Positions 1-12,139 of a stretch of 64,000 nt of DNA are shown here, one piece after another. Both the position numbers and the translations under genes were made by a program. The stretch covers positions 1 to 64,000 of the forward strand of contig JAJKFJ010021420.1 of the NCBI GenBank assembly GCA_027382625.1, written 5' to 3'. The notes beneath the pieces are model-generated. The model saw nothing but the letters and a program-made list of their open reading frames with translations, had not been told where the DNA came from and made no database searches. Each line of letters begins with the position of its first letter. Position 1 is the first letter of the stretch. Origin of the DNA: Tetmemena sp. SeJ-2015 (lineage: Eukaryota; Ciliophora; Spirotrichea; Sporadotrichida; Oxytrichidae).

Positions 1-1077
1 AGAAATGAGCTTTTTGAAGCGATCAAACGAGCCCATTTTTGTGGGCAGTTCCCTTAAAAAACGACAAAAAAACAGCCTTTTAAAAAGTCTTCGTTTGATG
101 ATCAGGTACTTAAAAGTGAAAAAATGCTTTTCGCCCCCGCCAGCTCCTCAATGCTCTGCGGTGCAAAGCAGTGGCAAATGGGACTCAGCGCCCCTAAAAT
201 GACCCAAAAGCTCTGTTTGAGACCTCGCAAAAAGTTTGGGGGGTGAGTCGCACCAAAAAGGGGGTTTTTGGCCGACCCCTCTTGAAGTACATGTGAAAAG
301 AGGGTTTTCCCTAATGAATTATAAAGTAAAATATTTTTTTCCGGATTTTAACATCCTACTATAGCTGAGACGTTCTCAAACGATCTAACGAATAAAAGAG
401 TCTTTCTGGAAGCAATAAAAGCCATATTATAAAGTTTTATTTTTTTTTAAAAATGTATAATGATTCATATTTTATTATATTGTTTTTAAATTTTTTTTGG
501 AAATTTTTTTTTTTTGATTAAAGTCTTTTCTTCTTTCATAATCAAAGCCCTTATATTTGTTCTCAATTCTACTTAACAAAATAGCTTTTAAATTTTAAAC
601 TAATAGCGCATAAATTCAATTTGCAAATTGCTCTCCATATCCTTTAATATGACTTTATTTGCACCCTTCAATTCCTATTTTTTCTTTTTTCATTGTCGTA
701 ATTCATTTCTCTGTGTCTAATAGTTTTTATTTCAATATTCTTTTTACGATTATATATTTATCAATTCGATTTTTAATATATTATTAATATGTCTCCTCTA
801 TCATCAAATAATATTCCAGATATTTATTATGTTATTTATCAGTTATTTTAAACAAGAAGCATCTCTTTAGTTTCAGATATAAAATACATGAATTCCTTTA
901 ATCTCAATTTAATCACTTTTAAATTTAAAATTGGAGTCTTTACATCTTTACTTATTTAATATGTAAAATTAATCTTTTATTTAATTTGGTTTTAAATGAA
1001 AATATTAAATTATAATTATTAACGTTTTTTAATATATATATTAATTCTATCCAAATTAGATTAATATTTTATAACTT
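1..1077. other. AT-rich region without a recognised gene
   Basis: The first 300 bases are less AT-rich, with runs such as GGGGGG and CCCC, and hold a 65-codon open frame that matches nothing I know. From about 300 to 1077 the sequence is very AT-rich with no convincing coding pattern. It probably contains the 3' flank of the leftward LRR gene plus germline spacer. I saw no telomeric C4A4/G4T4 repeats. Confidence 0.5.
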
Positions 1078-4000
1078 TCAACTCTTATTTTGCGCTTCCT
1101 CCCTTAACTCATCTCTTTCGTCTTGTATTTCTTTGAGGTTTCTAAGAATTATTGTCTAAATATTTTATATACAAATTTAAATTAAATAAAGAGCTTATAA
1201 TGAAAAGATTTCTATCTATTGCTCCAATTTTAATTAAATTATAGCAATAGCAAAATTTGTCCAAGAGTCATTTGCTCGCCATCTTACATTTCTTTTATTC
1301 TGCTTTCCAATTTATGTATTTAGCTGTCCAGCTCTTCCAGTCGCCTCTATGTTTCTTTATAATATTTTAAAATATTCTTAAGGCTCAGTTTTTAATGGCT
1401 GTTCAATTATCTCATTTTATGTGCTTTCTTAATGCCCACTTGCTTTATTATTATAATTTAACCAAGTAAAATATTTTAGCTAAATAAAATATAAAATATT
1501 TAAATTATAAAATAATAAGCTCTCAAAATTGGATCTTATTAAATTTAGTATAATCTCTTGCTTTTAAAACACAAAATCTTTAAGTCTGAAACAAAATAGA
1601 GCAAATTTACCTACATATTAGCTATAAATTAGCAGTTATTAATTTCCAGAAAAACTTGTAATATCTTTGAAGAATAAATGTGCATTCTTTAAATTAGATT
1701 TATTTAATTTTTAATCTTCTTTTGAATTTTATTTTATCTTAAATCTTTTTAAAAATGATATAGCAAAATTTCGAATTTGATTAAAGTTCTAGAATAATTT
1801 GGGGTGTAATTTTTTTAGGAGAGACTCGATTTGAGTTATTAGCAAATTTACTTTAAAAGTTGGTAATATAATAAAAGTAATCAACCTGCTCATCATAGAG
1901 GGTTTCTTCTCTTGGTTTTGCAAAATTTCTAACTCATTGAACTGCTTCGTAGACTCTTTGTTTGACTTGATGTTTTGCTCAATTTGCTTGTTTACTAAAA
2001 ATAGATTTAAGAAAGAATTATACTTACACTGCCTTAGCTTTTTATCATTGCCAGCAAAGTTTAAATTAACTTCCATTAAGACCTTAATCAGAAATTCAAT
2101 CTTAGTAGACAGCTTGCTATCTTAGCTAGCTATGAACTCCTTGTCCTCTTCATCTTCCTGAATTCCAAACTTATCAACAAATAATTTAAAGCTTGGATCT
2201 TAAGCTCTCAATGTTAAGTTTCTCAGCTATCCTTGCGAGAGCTTCAAGAAACTCCACAAATTACATTTTCATATGTTTGTCTTGGTCAACTTCGTTCACC
2301 TCAGTCATTTTACTCAAGTTAAAATGGATTCCTATCTCTCTTGTTCCAAAACTATCCGAAGATATGCCAGTACAAGTTATCATTTCTTTAATTTAAATTA
2401 CACGTTATAAATTAAAATCTATTTATTAGATAAATCGAATAAAGAGATTAAGTTTTTAATTTCTTGAAACTCTTCCAAGCTCATGAAAGCAGGATATCCA
2501 GGCTTCGCATATCTGCCTGAGTTCTACTTGTAGAGCATTTTAACAACTGGCATATACGCCTTGTAAACTATATCGCAAGCTTCAGTCCAAAGTTTATTTT
2601 TCCTCCATTCATGGCAATCAAAGTTCTTCAGGTAAGGGAGAATATCCTATTCAAATAATTTCTAAACTGATTCAAATTAAGTTTCACACTGCTTGGATTT
2701 AAAGTACTTCTGAATTGCCAACCTCACAAATATCTCCATTAACTAGTACCTTACTAAGGCTCTATCTGGATTAAACTTATGCTGCTTTGTACCTGCATTT
2801 GTTGTTATATAATAAAAACATAGAATTATTAATTTTAGTTAAGATACAATTTTTATAGCCATTATATTGCAAAGTAATTTTGAACTTTATTTATTTTTTA
2901 AGTTTTATCTACATGCTCTATTAATTTTTAATTATGTAATTAAATTCTTTTAGTGTGAGTAATATATTCTAAATCAGCATCACTAGTTGATAAGAACTCC
3001 TTGTGAATGACTGTAGTATTGTTAATGATTTCTTGGAAAATAAGCTGCCCTATACTGAAAATATTGTTGTTTGGAGAAATAGCGGAGAAATATTTATAGC
3101 ACTCTCTGATATATTTGTAAATCTTAGCCAGATAGTTTTTAACTTTAAGAGACTCATCGGGGTCTTTAATGACTTTAGAAATTTTAGAAGTGTCATAATC
3201 AAATTCAAAGCACTAACTAAGCATTATTTCTGAGTCAGCTATGTAAGGAGCAAATACTGATTTGTTGAAGTCCCAGGGATCTTTCACTTTATTTCTTACA
3301 AGGGGTTAACGAGGAGGAGGTCTTATCATTACAGATAAGTCCTCTAAGAGGGTATCCATGATATCTGGCTTTTTCTTGGCGATATTATCTACTATATTAG
3401 TCATGGGGACTTTAATTTCTCTGTGATCGACTTTTTCAGTTTAGTAAACTTCTCTGTGCTTCTGGTCATGAGCGTAAACTTAATTATCCTCAGTACTATC
3501 CACAGTGAAGTAGTAATTGGCTTGGCCAGGTGGGATCATTCTTAGTAGTCTATATATTCCATCCTCATTCCTTTCCATTAAATCAGGTTTATAGTTATCA
3601 CATGACAGATGAATGTATACTGGAGTATACTCGTCCAGATTCTTATGAAGAGTGCTCATAGGATTGAATTAAAACATTATTTAAGTCCAGCCCTCACATA
3701 TCCAGCAATTTGAAGTGCTCTAAAGTTTTTATTTTATACCTTAAACACATCCGATATCTATCGTGGGTTTTATTCTAGTCATTATATGGGAAGCAGCTGG
3801 GTTTTCATCTCTTTGGGTCATATAGCCGAAAGTATCGGTGCATTTCTCATTGCCAAGCATATGCATTCCCAAAATAGTATGGTTCTCCTTCAATCCCTCA
3901 CTCATGATTTTTATTTCCTCATCCATAAAACCGTTGTGAGATAAATCCAAATGGATCAAGGTCTTGTTTTAAGCAAACATATTCTTGAAGCTGACTGCTA

Positions 4001-6047
4001 ATCTGTTCCAGTCAAATTACTGCTTCATTTTTTCTGATGAGGCAGGGGAAGAACTGTCTTATTCTTGAGTGGCTCTAGCTTTTGGTGTTAACATCATTAA
4101 AAAACTTTGCTTTGATTACTAGTTTGATCCAAAAGAATTAAACGATGCATCCAGAATTTACACTCCTTTGTTTATTGCTAAAGATTCTGCTATTAAACTT
4201 GCTCCTTTGTGTCTAATCTTATTCCAACTCATAAACAACACTTTTAAACTTGAGTTTTATTTCAGCATGTTAGACATAAAAGATGCTCCTATATCAAATT
4301 AAGAATATTAAAAGATAAGGATGAAATTAATTTTTATCAGTTATAGAGTTGTTATTTATGTTAAGATAAGTAAGAGAACTATTTCCTTCTAGAGCCTCGC
4401 AAAGTTATTTGCAGACTCCATCAGAAATATTATTCTTCTCTAACTTTAGAGTCTGGAGCTTATTAAATCCCTTGGAAAGAAGTTCATTGATTATCAGATA
4501 ACTTTTAACTTTCAAAAGTGGGTTTGAAGATAAGTCTAGCTCTTGAATATCATTAGAGAGAGAATTTAGTATAGGTACTGCGCCTCTGTCAGTTAGCCTA
4601 TTTATGCTCAGATTTACAACAACAGGATGGTTTATAGTTTTCCTTAAACTTTCACCCAAGGCTTCAGCATAGTCATCACCCATTTTATAGCCTGCTGTTT
4701 AAACTGTGGTCCTCTTAAAATTCTTCTGGTTGATGATGCCAATAGGTTATGGAATTACATGATTAATGTTGCACTTTTGAAAGAATTTAGTAAAGGGTGA
4801 TTCCTTTTATTGTTAAATCATTCTCTCAACTTTGAATCCTTTTTTATAAAAAAGCTCTTTTGCTTCTACGCCTTCAGTCTCCTCTTCAAAGCTAGGCTGA
4901 TCTTCTTAAATAAATGTAGTTGGTTCGAAAAGCTTAGCGAAAGATTTTTCTTTCATCATTATTGTTGAATTAAAATAAGATAAGATTTGATTAGTTTCTA
5001 AAATATTTTCTTAAGATATGACTGCCTTCCTATCACCAGGTTTAATCATTTTAGTAGTGAATGTCCTTGGTGTATAAGTTTTTACTTCAGCGATGTTGTG
5101 TAATTTAGAATCCTGCTTAAAATTATTATCAAGGCTTTATCTAAGCGAAACTGGCTCCGGCTTTATCCCTAATCTCAGTTTAATCTGCTAATTTGTAGGG
5201 TCTTGAAAATTACTAAGTTAGAATCCTGCTAATCTATTCTTAAAAAAATTGTTTTAAGTCACACTCTCTTTAGAAACAGAAGATGCATAGCTTTGGATGT
5301 CTTCTATGTAAACATCTCCATATCCAGACCCTCGCGAAGAACTAACTCTTTAAGTTTGGGATCCATTTTCGTAAGATTAAATTTATAAAGCATTCCTCTA
5401 TCCATTCAAACCTTGGAGAGACTCTTATGCGAAATTCTGTACAATGAGATTAGGGTCCTTAATGAACTTAATTCTATTGCTGGGCGAGTTACCTATTTTA
5501 TTTTTCTCTTTGATTAAGATATTGGCAGGTTGCCTCAATCTAAATCTATGGGACCTCTCTCCGCTTTGCGGGAGTTATGAGCTGATCTTATTTTTGAGAT
5601 TGGCTCTCTGCTCGCTATAATTACTTTGGACCTCGCTTTGATTATCATTTAATATGATAGGTAAATTTTATAATTTCTGGACTATGATTTCAAATCTGGA
5701 AGGTAAAAGTCTTGATGGAAATTATTAGCTGATCGCATCATCGTATTTCTATTAGAAGCTATTCGCCCATCTTTGGACTAAAATCTAGTGGGCTAACTCT
5801 CACTAGTGAACATTGAGTGACGCGGAGTTGTCTTTTACTCAAGCTCTTTAAGCCTATCGTTTACCACTTTTCTCTGAGCATTTTAAATATCTATAAGTAT
5901 AAAAAAGATTTATATAGAGTTACCTTGTGAAGCATGTCAAGTGAGTCTTTTGATGAGGACGTTTGTGTTTTAGACTCTGGTAACTGAACTACCACCAATT
6001 GTTATTTTCTTTTTGATAATGGGATTAATTTGAGGATTCTACTCCAT
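1078..6047 (-). CDS. Leucine-rich-repeat protein with C-terminal helical region
   Basis: A long leftward gene starting at ATG 6047 and staying open, with TAA/TAG read as Gln, to a TGA at 1078-1080. The N-terminal third (about 6047-4700) is polar. LRRs follow at 4683-3740, with motifs such as VVNLSINRLTDRG, IQELDLSSNPLL and MIHLDLSHNGFMDEEI. The C-terminal half (about 2760-1800) has conserved aromatic and acidic helices, including WRKNKLWTEACD, MSLEEFQEI and FVEFLEALARIAEKL. That arrangement resembles ciliate LRR proteins of the cytoskeleton or cilium, so a scaffold role is inferred. A 13-nt pointer-flanked insert interrupts the frame at 2189-2206, and AT-rich gaps near 2403-2460 and 2800-2990 look like further IESs or introns. 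The extension from 1780 to 1078 is lower confidence, although it ends in a charged coiled coil. Confidence 0.7.
2189..2206 (-). other. IES, 13 nt, pointer AGCTT
   Basis: On the minus strand AGCTT occurs twice, 13 nt apart. Removing one copy with the intervening bases joins EKLNIES to FKLFVDKFG in one frame; left in place, the frame shifts and meets TGA. Confidence 0.75.
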
Positions 6048-6216
6048 TATTATTTTACTTTTAATAGCAATTCTCTCAATGAATTTCGAAAAGTGTAACT
6101 TTACTTGAATTCAGCATTTTATATTACCTCTATTGGCGAAATTCTAAAAATATCTAGTTAATTATAGAAACTATTGTGAGCAGCTGATTAGTTTTATTTT
6201 ATTTAAATAATCTAAA

Positions 6217-7813
6217 ATGTCGATCAGGCTTTCTTAAGCATACAGCTTGGGGAAAGAAAAGAGAGGTATCATTTAAGTTCGGTTACAAATATTTAGAGAC
6301 TCAGTTTATCGAGAGCAAAGATATCATAGACACCCCAGGGCCAGGAAACTATCAGCCAAGCATCAAGCAGTCCAAGGGAAAGATAAACCCTTCATGGTCA
6401 CTCAGCAAGGATTAAAGAGATAAAATGTTCTCTTAAACTTCACCAGGACCTGGCTCGTACTTATAATATAAATTCTTTCAAACTATACATTAAATTTACA
6501 TTAGAGTTTTCCCTTTTTTAAATTAAGTACAAGATTCCTTCAAAGATATAAGAAGGTCCACAGTATATTCTAGGGCTTAAGCCTGAATTAATATAGTCAC
6601 TTTTATAATTGTGTACAGTTCATAGCCACACTAAAACTATCACAAAGCCAGGTCCAGGAGAGTACAACCCAAAGACACCTTAGACTTAGTTTGCTTATTC
6701 AATTAGATAGAAGACTCAGGGAAATCTTAGTGCAGATAAAATATCTCCTGGCCCAGGATAGTACACAGATATTAGAGAGCAGTATTACAAGAGTATCCCA
6801 GGTTCTTAGATAAATTTAATCTACCAATATTTACAAAGGTTCTAAAATTGGTAAAGACAACAGGATTTCAAGTTTCTTGAAAACTCCTGCTCATGATAAA
6901 CCAGCTCCCACTTAATACAAAGCATTTTCATTTACAGAGAGGACTGACGGACCTAAGTTTGGGTTCGGATCTTCAAATAGAGAAAAGGACTATTTGACCT
7001 CTACTCAAACAGAGAAGTTGCCTCCTGGTCCAGGTCAGTATCAACATTCATCCACACTTGGAAATGGAGCTCCAATAGCTACCATGCCTGGAAGAAGAGC
7101 AGACTTGAGACCAAAGACTGGAAGAGATGCGCCCGGTGCAGGTCAATACAATCCTTCACTCTCCTATGTGAGAAAGTCTATGCCTAGCTTCAGCGTTTCT
7201 AAGAAGAGCAGAGATGCTGAGCTCAACATTTTCTAAAACACTCCTGGGGCTGGCACTTATTTTGGAAAGGATGGTCTAACTAAAACCCATTCTGCTTCTT
7301 GGAGGATTGGATCTTAAAATTTTTATCTGAAAAAAGACCCAAGTAGCAGTAATATGTGCCTCCAACTCCTGGTCCAGGAAAGTACAACTTGACCTCTACT
7401 CTTAGCGGTCCCAAGTTCCCAATTATTTTTAATTGGGTCGAAGCAAGAGTTTTTAGGCCCAAATAGCCCAGGTCCAGGCTAGTATCACCATAATTCTCAA
7501 CATGCCACTAGTTTCAAGGCTAATCCTTAATTCTCGTAATAATTTTCACTTTTTTAAATTGTATTTTAGAGTTGGAAGTTAAAATAGAATAATGCTGAAG
7601 GAGCTGAATAACAATCCAGGCCCAGGGATATACGAGGTAAACAACCCTAAGAAATTATTTGCAGGACCTAAGTTCGGATTCGGTTCTAGCTAAAGAATGC
7701 CAGTTAAAAATGGATAGCAACCAGGCCCAGGCAGTTACAAGATACCTGTTTAAGTTGGTAACGTAGCAGCTCATATCATACCTAACAGAGATGAAAAGTT
7801 CAAATTTGTTTGA
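6217..7813 (+). CDS. SHIPPO / PG-rich repeat protein (ODF3/STPG-like)
   Basis: The protein contains about ten PGPGxY repeats (TPGPGNYQP, KPGPGEYNP, SPGPGQYH, PGPGSYKIP and others) spread along its length. This is the signature of ODF3/STPG-type proteins that bind ciliary and flagellar microtubules, so an axonemal role is expected. Start ATG 6217-6219; stop TGA 7811-7813. Codon 1 and the first conserved block (AWGKKREVSFKFGYK) are in different frames, so there is an indel or a very short IES near 6230. Three IESs (70, 14 and 10 nt) and one 34-nt GT-AG intron (7536-7569) interrupt the rest. Once they are removed, the repeats run on in a single frame. Many of the Gln codons are TAA or TAG. The next gene starts 140 nt downstream on the same strand. 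Confidence 0.88.
6457..6530 (+). other. IES, 70 nt, pointer GTAC
   Basis: GTAC at 6457-6460 and 6527-6530 flanks an AT-rich 70-nt unit. Precise loss of one copy plus the insert joins PGPGS to YKIPSKIQEGPQY in frame. Splicing it as a GT-AG intron would shift the frame. Confidence 0.88.
7311..7328 (+). other. IES, 14 nt, pointer ATCT
   Basis: ATCT is repeated 14 nt apart. Deletion joins SWRIGS to EKRPKQQQYVPPTPGPGKY in frame; uncut, the PGPG repeat is out of frame. Confidence 0.88.
7421..7434 (+). other. IES, 10 nt, pointer AATT
   Basis: AATT is repeated 10 nt apart (insert AATTATTTTT). Deletion joins GPKFPI to GSKQEFLGPNSPGPGQY in frame. It is among the shortest pointer-bounded inserts in the window. 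Confidence 0.85.
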
Positions 7814-7952
7814 ACCCTCCTCTCTCTGATAACTTATAATGCAGTTATTATTGGATAACATAACCTTAAAGAAATTAATACAAATAAATTGAAAATTATT
7901 ATTCGATAAGCAAATGATTATTTAAATTAGGAATAATTAATTTTAGAATAAA

Positions 7953-9461
7953 ATGTATAACAACCCAAGCAACAGGAGCTTCAGTTCGCTAGATCATTTG
8001 AATTAATCAGCGAGGCTGAGCAAGTCTTTTATGCAAAAGTAAAAAAAGAGATCTCATGTAAACTTGAAGAGGAATGTTACATTTCTAGGTAAAATATAGT
8101 TTACCCATATATTATGTTAGAGGACTAGCTTTTGATTGGCGAAGATCAAGCTACATATGCTAATGAGAATATTTAAATTTTTTTAAAAATAAGAATGACG
8201 CGCTCAGAATAGAAAAGCCAAATATAAATGGGATAGACAATAACTCACAAGAGATCACTCAAGATAAAGAGCCAAGTAATAACCTATAATATTTTAATTG
8301 ATGATATAATCTTATGGAGATCATCAGCAACTGGAAAATAAAATTTATATGAAAAGCTAGGCTTCCAATTTTAACCCTAACTAAACTGAGAGTGCTTCCT
8401 TATAGAATAGTTCAAGCTTCAACCATTTTAATGAGCCTAATAAATACATTATATTATACAGTACAAATAAGTTGATGCATCATGAATCTCTCAGGCCAAG
8501 GAAGAAGACTGATGCTTACCATAACTAAAGAAGATTTTCAAATGCTCCTTCAACTGTTTCCTTTGGATCCAATTACGAAGAATTTAAGGTGTTGGAGTAG
8601 TATGCTTCACATATGATACTACTCAAGAGTTAGGCTTTTGAAAGTTATACTTCAGGAAATTATGAGGATGCATTATACTAGTTCTAAATTATCTTGGAGA
8701 GTTTTTAGAATCTCTCTAGTAAATTTGAGGAGTAAGAGATCCTAGAAACAACCAATATCTTGAAAATGTTCATAGAGGCTTAGATTAATAAGGCCCTTTG
8801 CTTAATTAAGTTATTGGACTTTGAAGGAGCAATTGAAAATCTTAGTGAAGGTCTTTTCTATGAATATGGGGAAGATTACGTAGTTAAAATGCTTTATCTG
8901 AGAGGGAAGTGCTACTTAATGCTTAGAGAATATGATCTATCGATGAGCGATTTCAAACAAGCCAAAGCCTTGAAAATACAGATATAAACTCAAAGGCAAA
9001 GAGGGAACAGATTTGGATCTAGGAACAGCACGGCTATAAACATCCTAGAGCAACCTAAATCACTTAATGAAAGCTCCTACTAAATAGATACAGATATCTT
9101 CGACAAATACTTGAAAGAGCTCGAGGCTACCACTTAAATAAAATAAGACGATCTTCCATATTCATAGTAAAACCATTCCAAAATAGAAAAGAGCATTAAG
9201 CCCTCCTAATTGAAAGAGAAGAGAGGAGGAGTCATGCAAGATGGAGATATTTAGAGAAGCATAAACGAAGTTCTTAAAATGAGCAAGCCAAGAAGTTTAT
9301 TCAGTCTCCTGAGAATGGTGTTTACAATAACCAGAAACTTTGCATTTTCGTTTAATGCGTTTCTATTTGCAATAATAGCTATAACCATATATAACTACTT
9401 AATCAAAAGAAAGCTCCTATGCATATTTACTTTTAGGCTACTAGATAGAATTGCCTATTGA
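7953..9461 (+). CDS. TPR-like protein with C-terminal membrane anchor
   Basis: Start ATG 7953, stop TGA 9459-9461. The first exon ends in a GT-AG intron close to 8092-8123. The middle (about 8590-8980) is helical with TPR-like pairs: an AFESYTSGNYEDALYQF unit, a KALCLIKLLDFEGAIENL unit and an YLRGKCYLMLREYDLSMSDF unit. The C-terminal 60 residues contain a hydrophobic stretch (FNAFLFAIIAITIYNYLI) followed by Lys/Arg, which suggests a tail anchor. TPR repeats bind protein partners, and the anchor would place the protein on an organelle membrane. The frame changes between 8190 and 8345, so an IES or indel is likely there. The exact family is unknown. Confidence 0.65.
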
Positions 9462-9545
9462 TTAATCTTTATAACTTTTATTCAACTATATTTTTTAGAT
9501 GATATTTTTAATTTTAATGCTTTCGCTAAAATAAAATAAAAATCA

Positions 9546-12133
9546 ATGGATTAAAAACTTTTGGATAGATAAGAGAGCTAAGATCTCTCAATGAACAATC
9601 AAATTACATAATTAAAAGTAATTTAAGACAATTTGAATAGGTTATTAATTGTATTGAACATGAGTTAACGAAATGAAAATTAAGAGTAAAAAGTTTCTCC
9701 GAATAAGGAAGTGATTTCTAAGTAAAATTCTGTATTTTCTAGACCTGAATCAACTATTTTATAAATGGTTTTTATACTTCCCTAAATAAGAATTAAAACG
9801 AGCTACAAGAAGATGAAGATGAGCTCTAATCTTAAGGCACAGCAAAATAAATTACAAATACCAAAGAACTAACTACAAATTAAAACAAAATAGACACTTC
9901 AAATCTAATTAATTTATAAGGGAATACATACACCGAGAAGGATCACTAAAATAAACGAAGTAAAGAATTTAAAAATTTACCAGTCAAAACTTTTCTTTCA
10001 TAAGATCCTTATGAATTTGAAAAATATCAAACATCCCTAAATTTTAAATTATTTGTATTTCTATTATTTATAAAAACAAAGTAAGGCATAAAAGTAATTG
10101 CAGAGCCAATCAATCGCTCTGATAAAAATAGATTTGGTTAAGAGAAATATAGTTAGAGTAATTCAATGAATAGAGTTTCAGCTTAAGTTGAGGATCCTGT
10201 TCTGAGATAAACAATCTAAGCTGCGAAGAAGACTGTTGATATGTCAATACATATTATTTATGATATATTTAATATTTAAATACAACTTCATAGCAATAAC
10301 CTAAAGCAAGAGATTGAGAGTATGGACAACCAGTGGGTTATTCTTGAAAAATTGAATAGAGAGAAGGAGTATTTGTAAATTTATTGTACATTAGAACTTG
10401 AGCTAAGAAGCTTATTTAAGATGAACAGAGGAGATACGATAAAGATTTGTCAGAGTTTTAAATGCATTAACAGAAGCAGCAAAACAAAGTCAAATCCATT
10501 TAGATAATTATTTAATAAACTTACATATGATAGATAATAAAGAGCTAGTTTATGCGTGATCTTGAACAGCTGTGTTAAAATGTCTAAAATAAAATTAGTG
10601 CTCTAATTATACTAAGAATTTTTCCATTTAAATTGTAGATAAGCTTATTGATATGATCTATAATGAAGGAATAGACCTGGATGAAATATTTTATGAGATA
10701 AGCGACAATGAAGGATTAAAGTGGGAAGGAGTGAATAAAATTAGCATAGAGAAATCTGCAATTAGCAAGTGCGTGGATCTTAAATACTAAATTCAGCTGA
10801 ACGTCACAGACAGAAGAAGAAATGCAGACATTCAAACTTATGATGTAGAATTCCTTCTTGAAAATGAAAGCAAGAAGCAATAACTCAAAGCTATTAAGGC
10901 CAAGCCTCTTCCTACTTATGATTTAAAAGCTGAATAAGAAAAAGAAAAGTATCAGCAATATCTTAATGCAATTTACTTTTATCTTCAAAATCTAAAATAA
11001 GAACAGGAAAAAATCAAGCAGTATAATTAATTTATATTTTTATGTCATTGATATAAATGTTATAACTTGAGATAGAGCAATTACAAAGCTAGCTACTAAT
11101 GGAGAAATAAAAGCTATCATAGCTGCAGAAGCAAAACCAAAGAAACTAGGAGACAACTCCTCAAGCTAAACACGATTCAACAAACTAGACTTTAATTCAA
11201 GATAGATAATAATCAAACATGAAAACTATAGATATTCCAAAACTTCAAACTTAGCCTGCTTTTGACAACTAAAACTTCTATCAATAAACCTATCATATAA
11301 AATTATTTATATTATTAATTATCCTGAAAATGCAATTCAAGGACAGCGTCAAATTTATTATAACCAGCCTTAATTAGCAATTCCAAGACAATTTCATATC
11401 TTAAATAATTATAGAAACTAATCTAATTAAAGAAACTCCATGCTTAACCTTTCCTATGATAGTCAGTATAATTTACCCACAATCAGATAGAGCTAGGTGT
11501 ATCAGAATTTAGAAATGTAGAGGTAAAGAAATATATAAATTAAATTAATCTGTTTAACTTAAGCTCCGAGTAGGCGCTTCCAAGAATATAGGTGCAACAT
11601 ATTTTTATTGCTTTAAACATAATAACCAAGGTCTAGATATGATGATAAACCCTATGAGATAAGGCTAGCAAAGGGCCACAATGTATTTTTTAATTCAGGC
11701 TAATTGGTAAAATGAAGAAGAAAACTCTTTATTTGAAGAGGATTTAGTAGTTCCTTAGCATATAGTTGAGCAGTCAATTTAGTAAGATGAATTGTTGTCC
11801 TCAATAGGAGATAGAGATTAGCATATGGAGAGAAGAGAGTCACTGCAAACTCTTTAAACTTAGGACGTGGATAAATCTGACTTTGAATTCCTGGCAGGTA
11901 TCTTAAGATAGAATCAAAAGAATGAAATATCCTAAATCATGAGAGAGTCTGAAAGAAAAGACAAACAAAACAGGTACTAGATTTCTAAAGCTCTCACAGA
12001 AAAAGAAAGGAAGCACTTTATTTAGAGGTAAAAGTAAGACAAAATATAAGCTTAAGAAAAGATAATTGCTATCAAGAAAAAGTATGAGAGTAAATACTCT
12101 GATCTTTTGAATAGAACTAACATTTTATATTGA
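9546..12133 (+). CDS. Coiled-coil protein(s) of unknown function
   Basis: ATG 9546 opens a Gln/Lys/Glu-rich frame, and the last block ends at TGA 12131-12133. Recognisable coding blocks include one around 10310-10480 (EIESMDNQWVILEKLNREKEY), one around 10680-11050 (ISDNEGLKWEGVNKI, then a long Lys/Gln/Glu helix) and one at 11700-12130 (EFLAGILRQNQKNEISQI, then KERKHFIQRQKQ). Frames change between blocks, and AT-rich gaps near 9730, 10580-10640 and 11040 suit introns or IESs. A TGA after the second block (about 11050) means two adjacent genes are possible. I recognise no domain. The 3' end meets the 3' end of the next, leftward gene. Confidence 0.45.
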
Positions 12134-12139
12134 ACATTT

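Noticed and set aside
5..202. 65-residue open frame at the left edge
   Set aside because: No family resemblance, and composition follows the local base runs; not supported as a gene.
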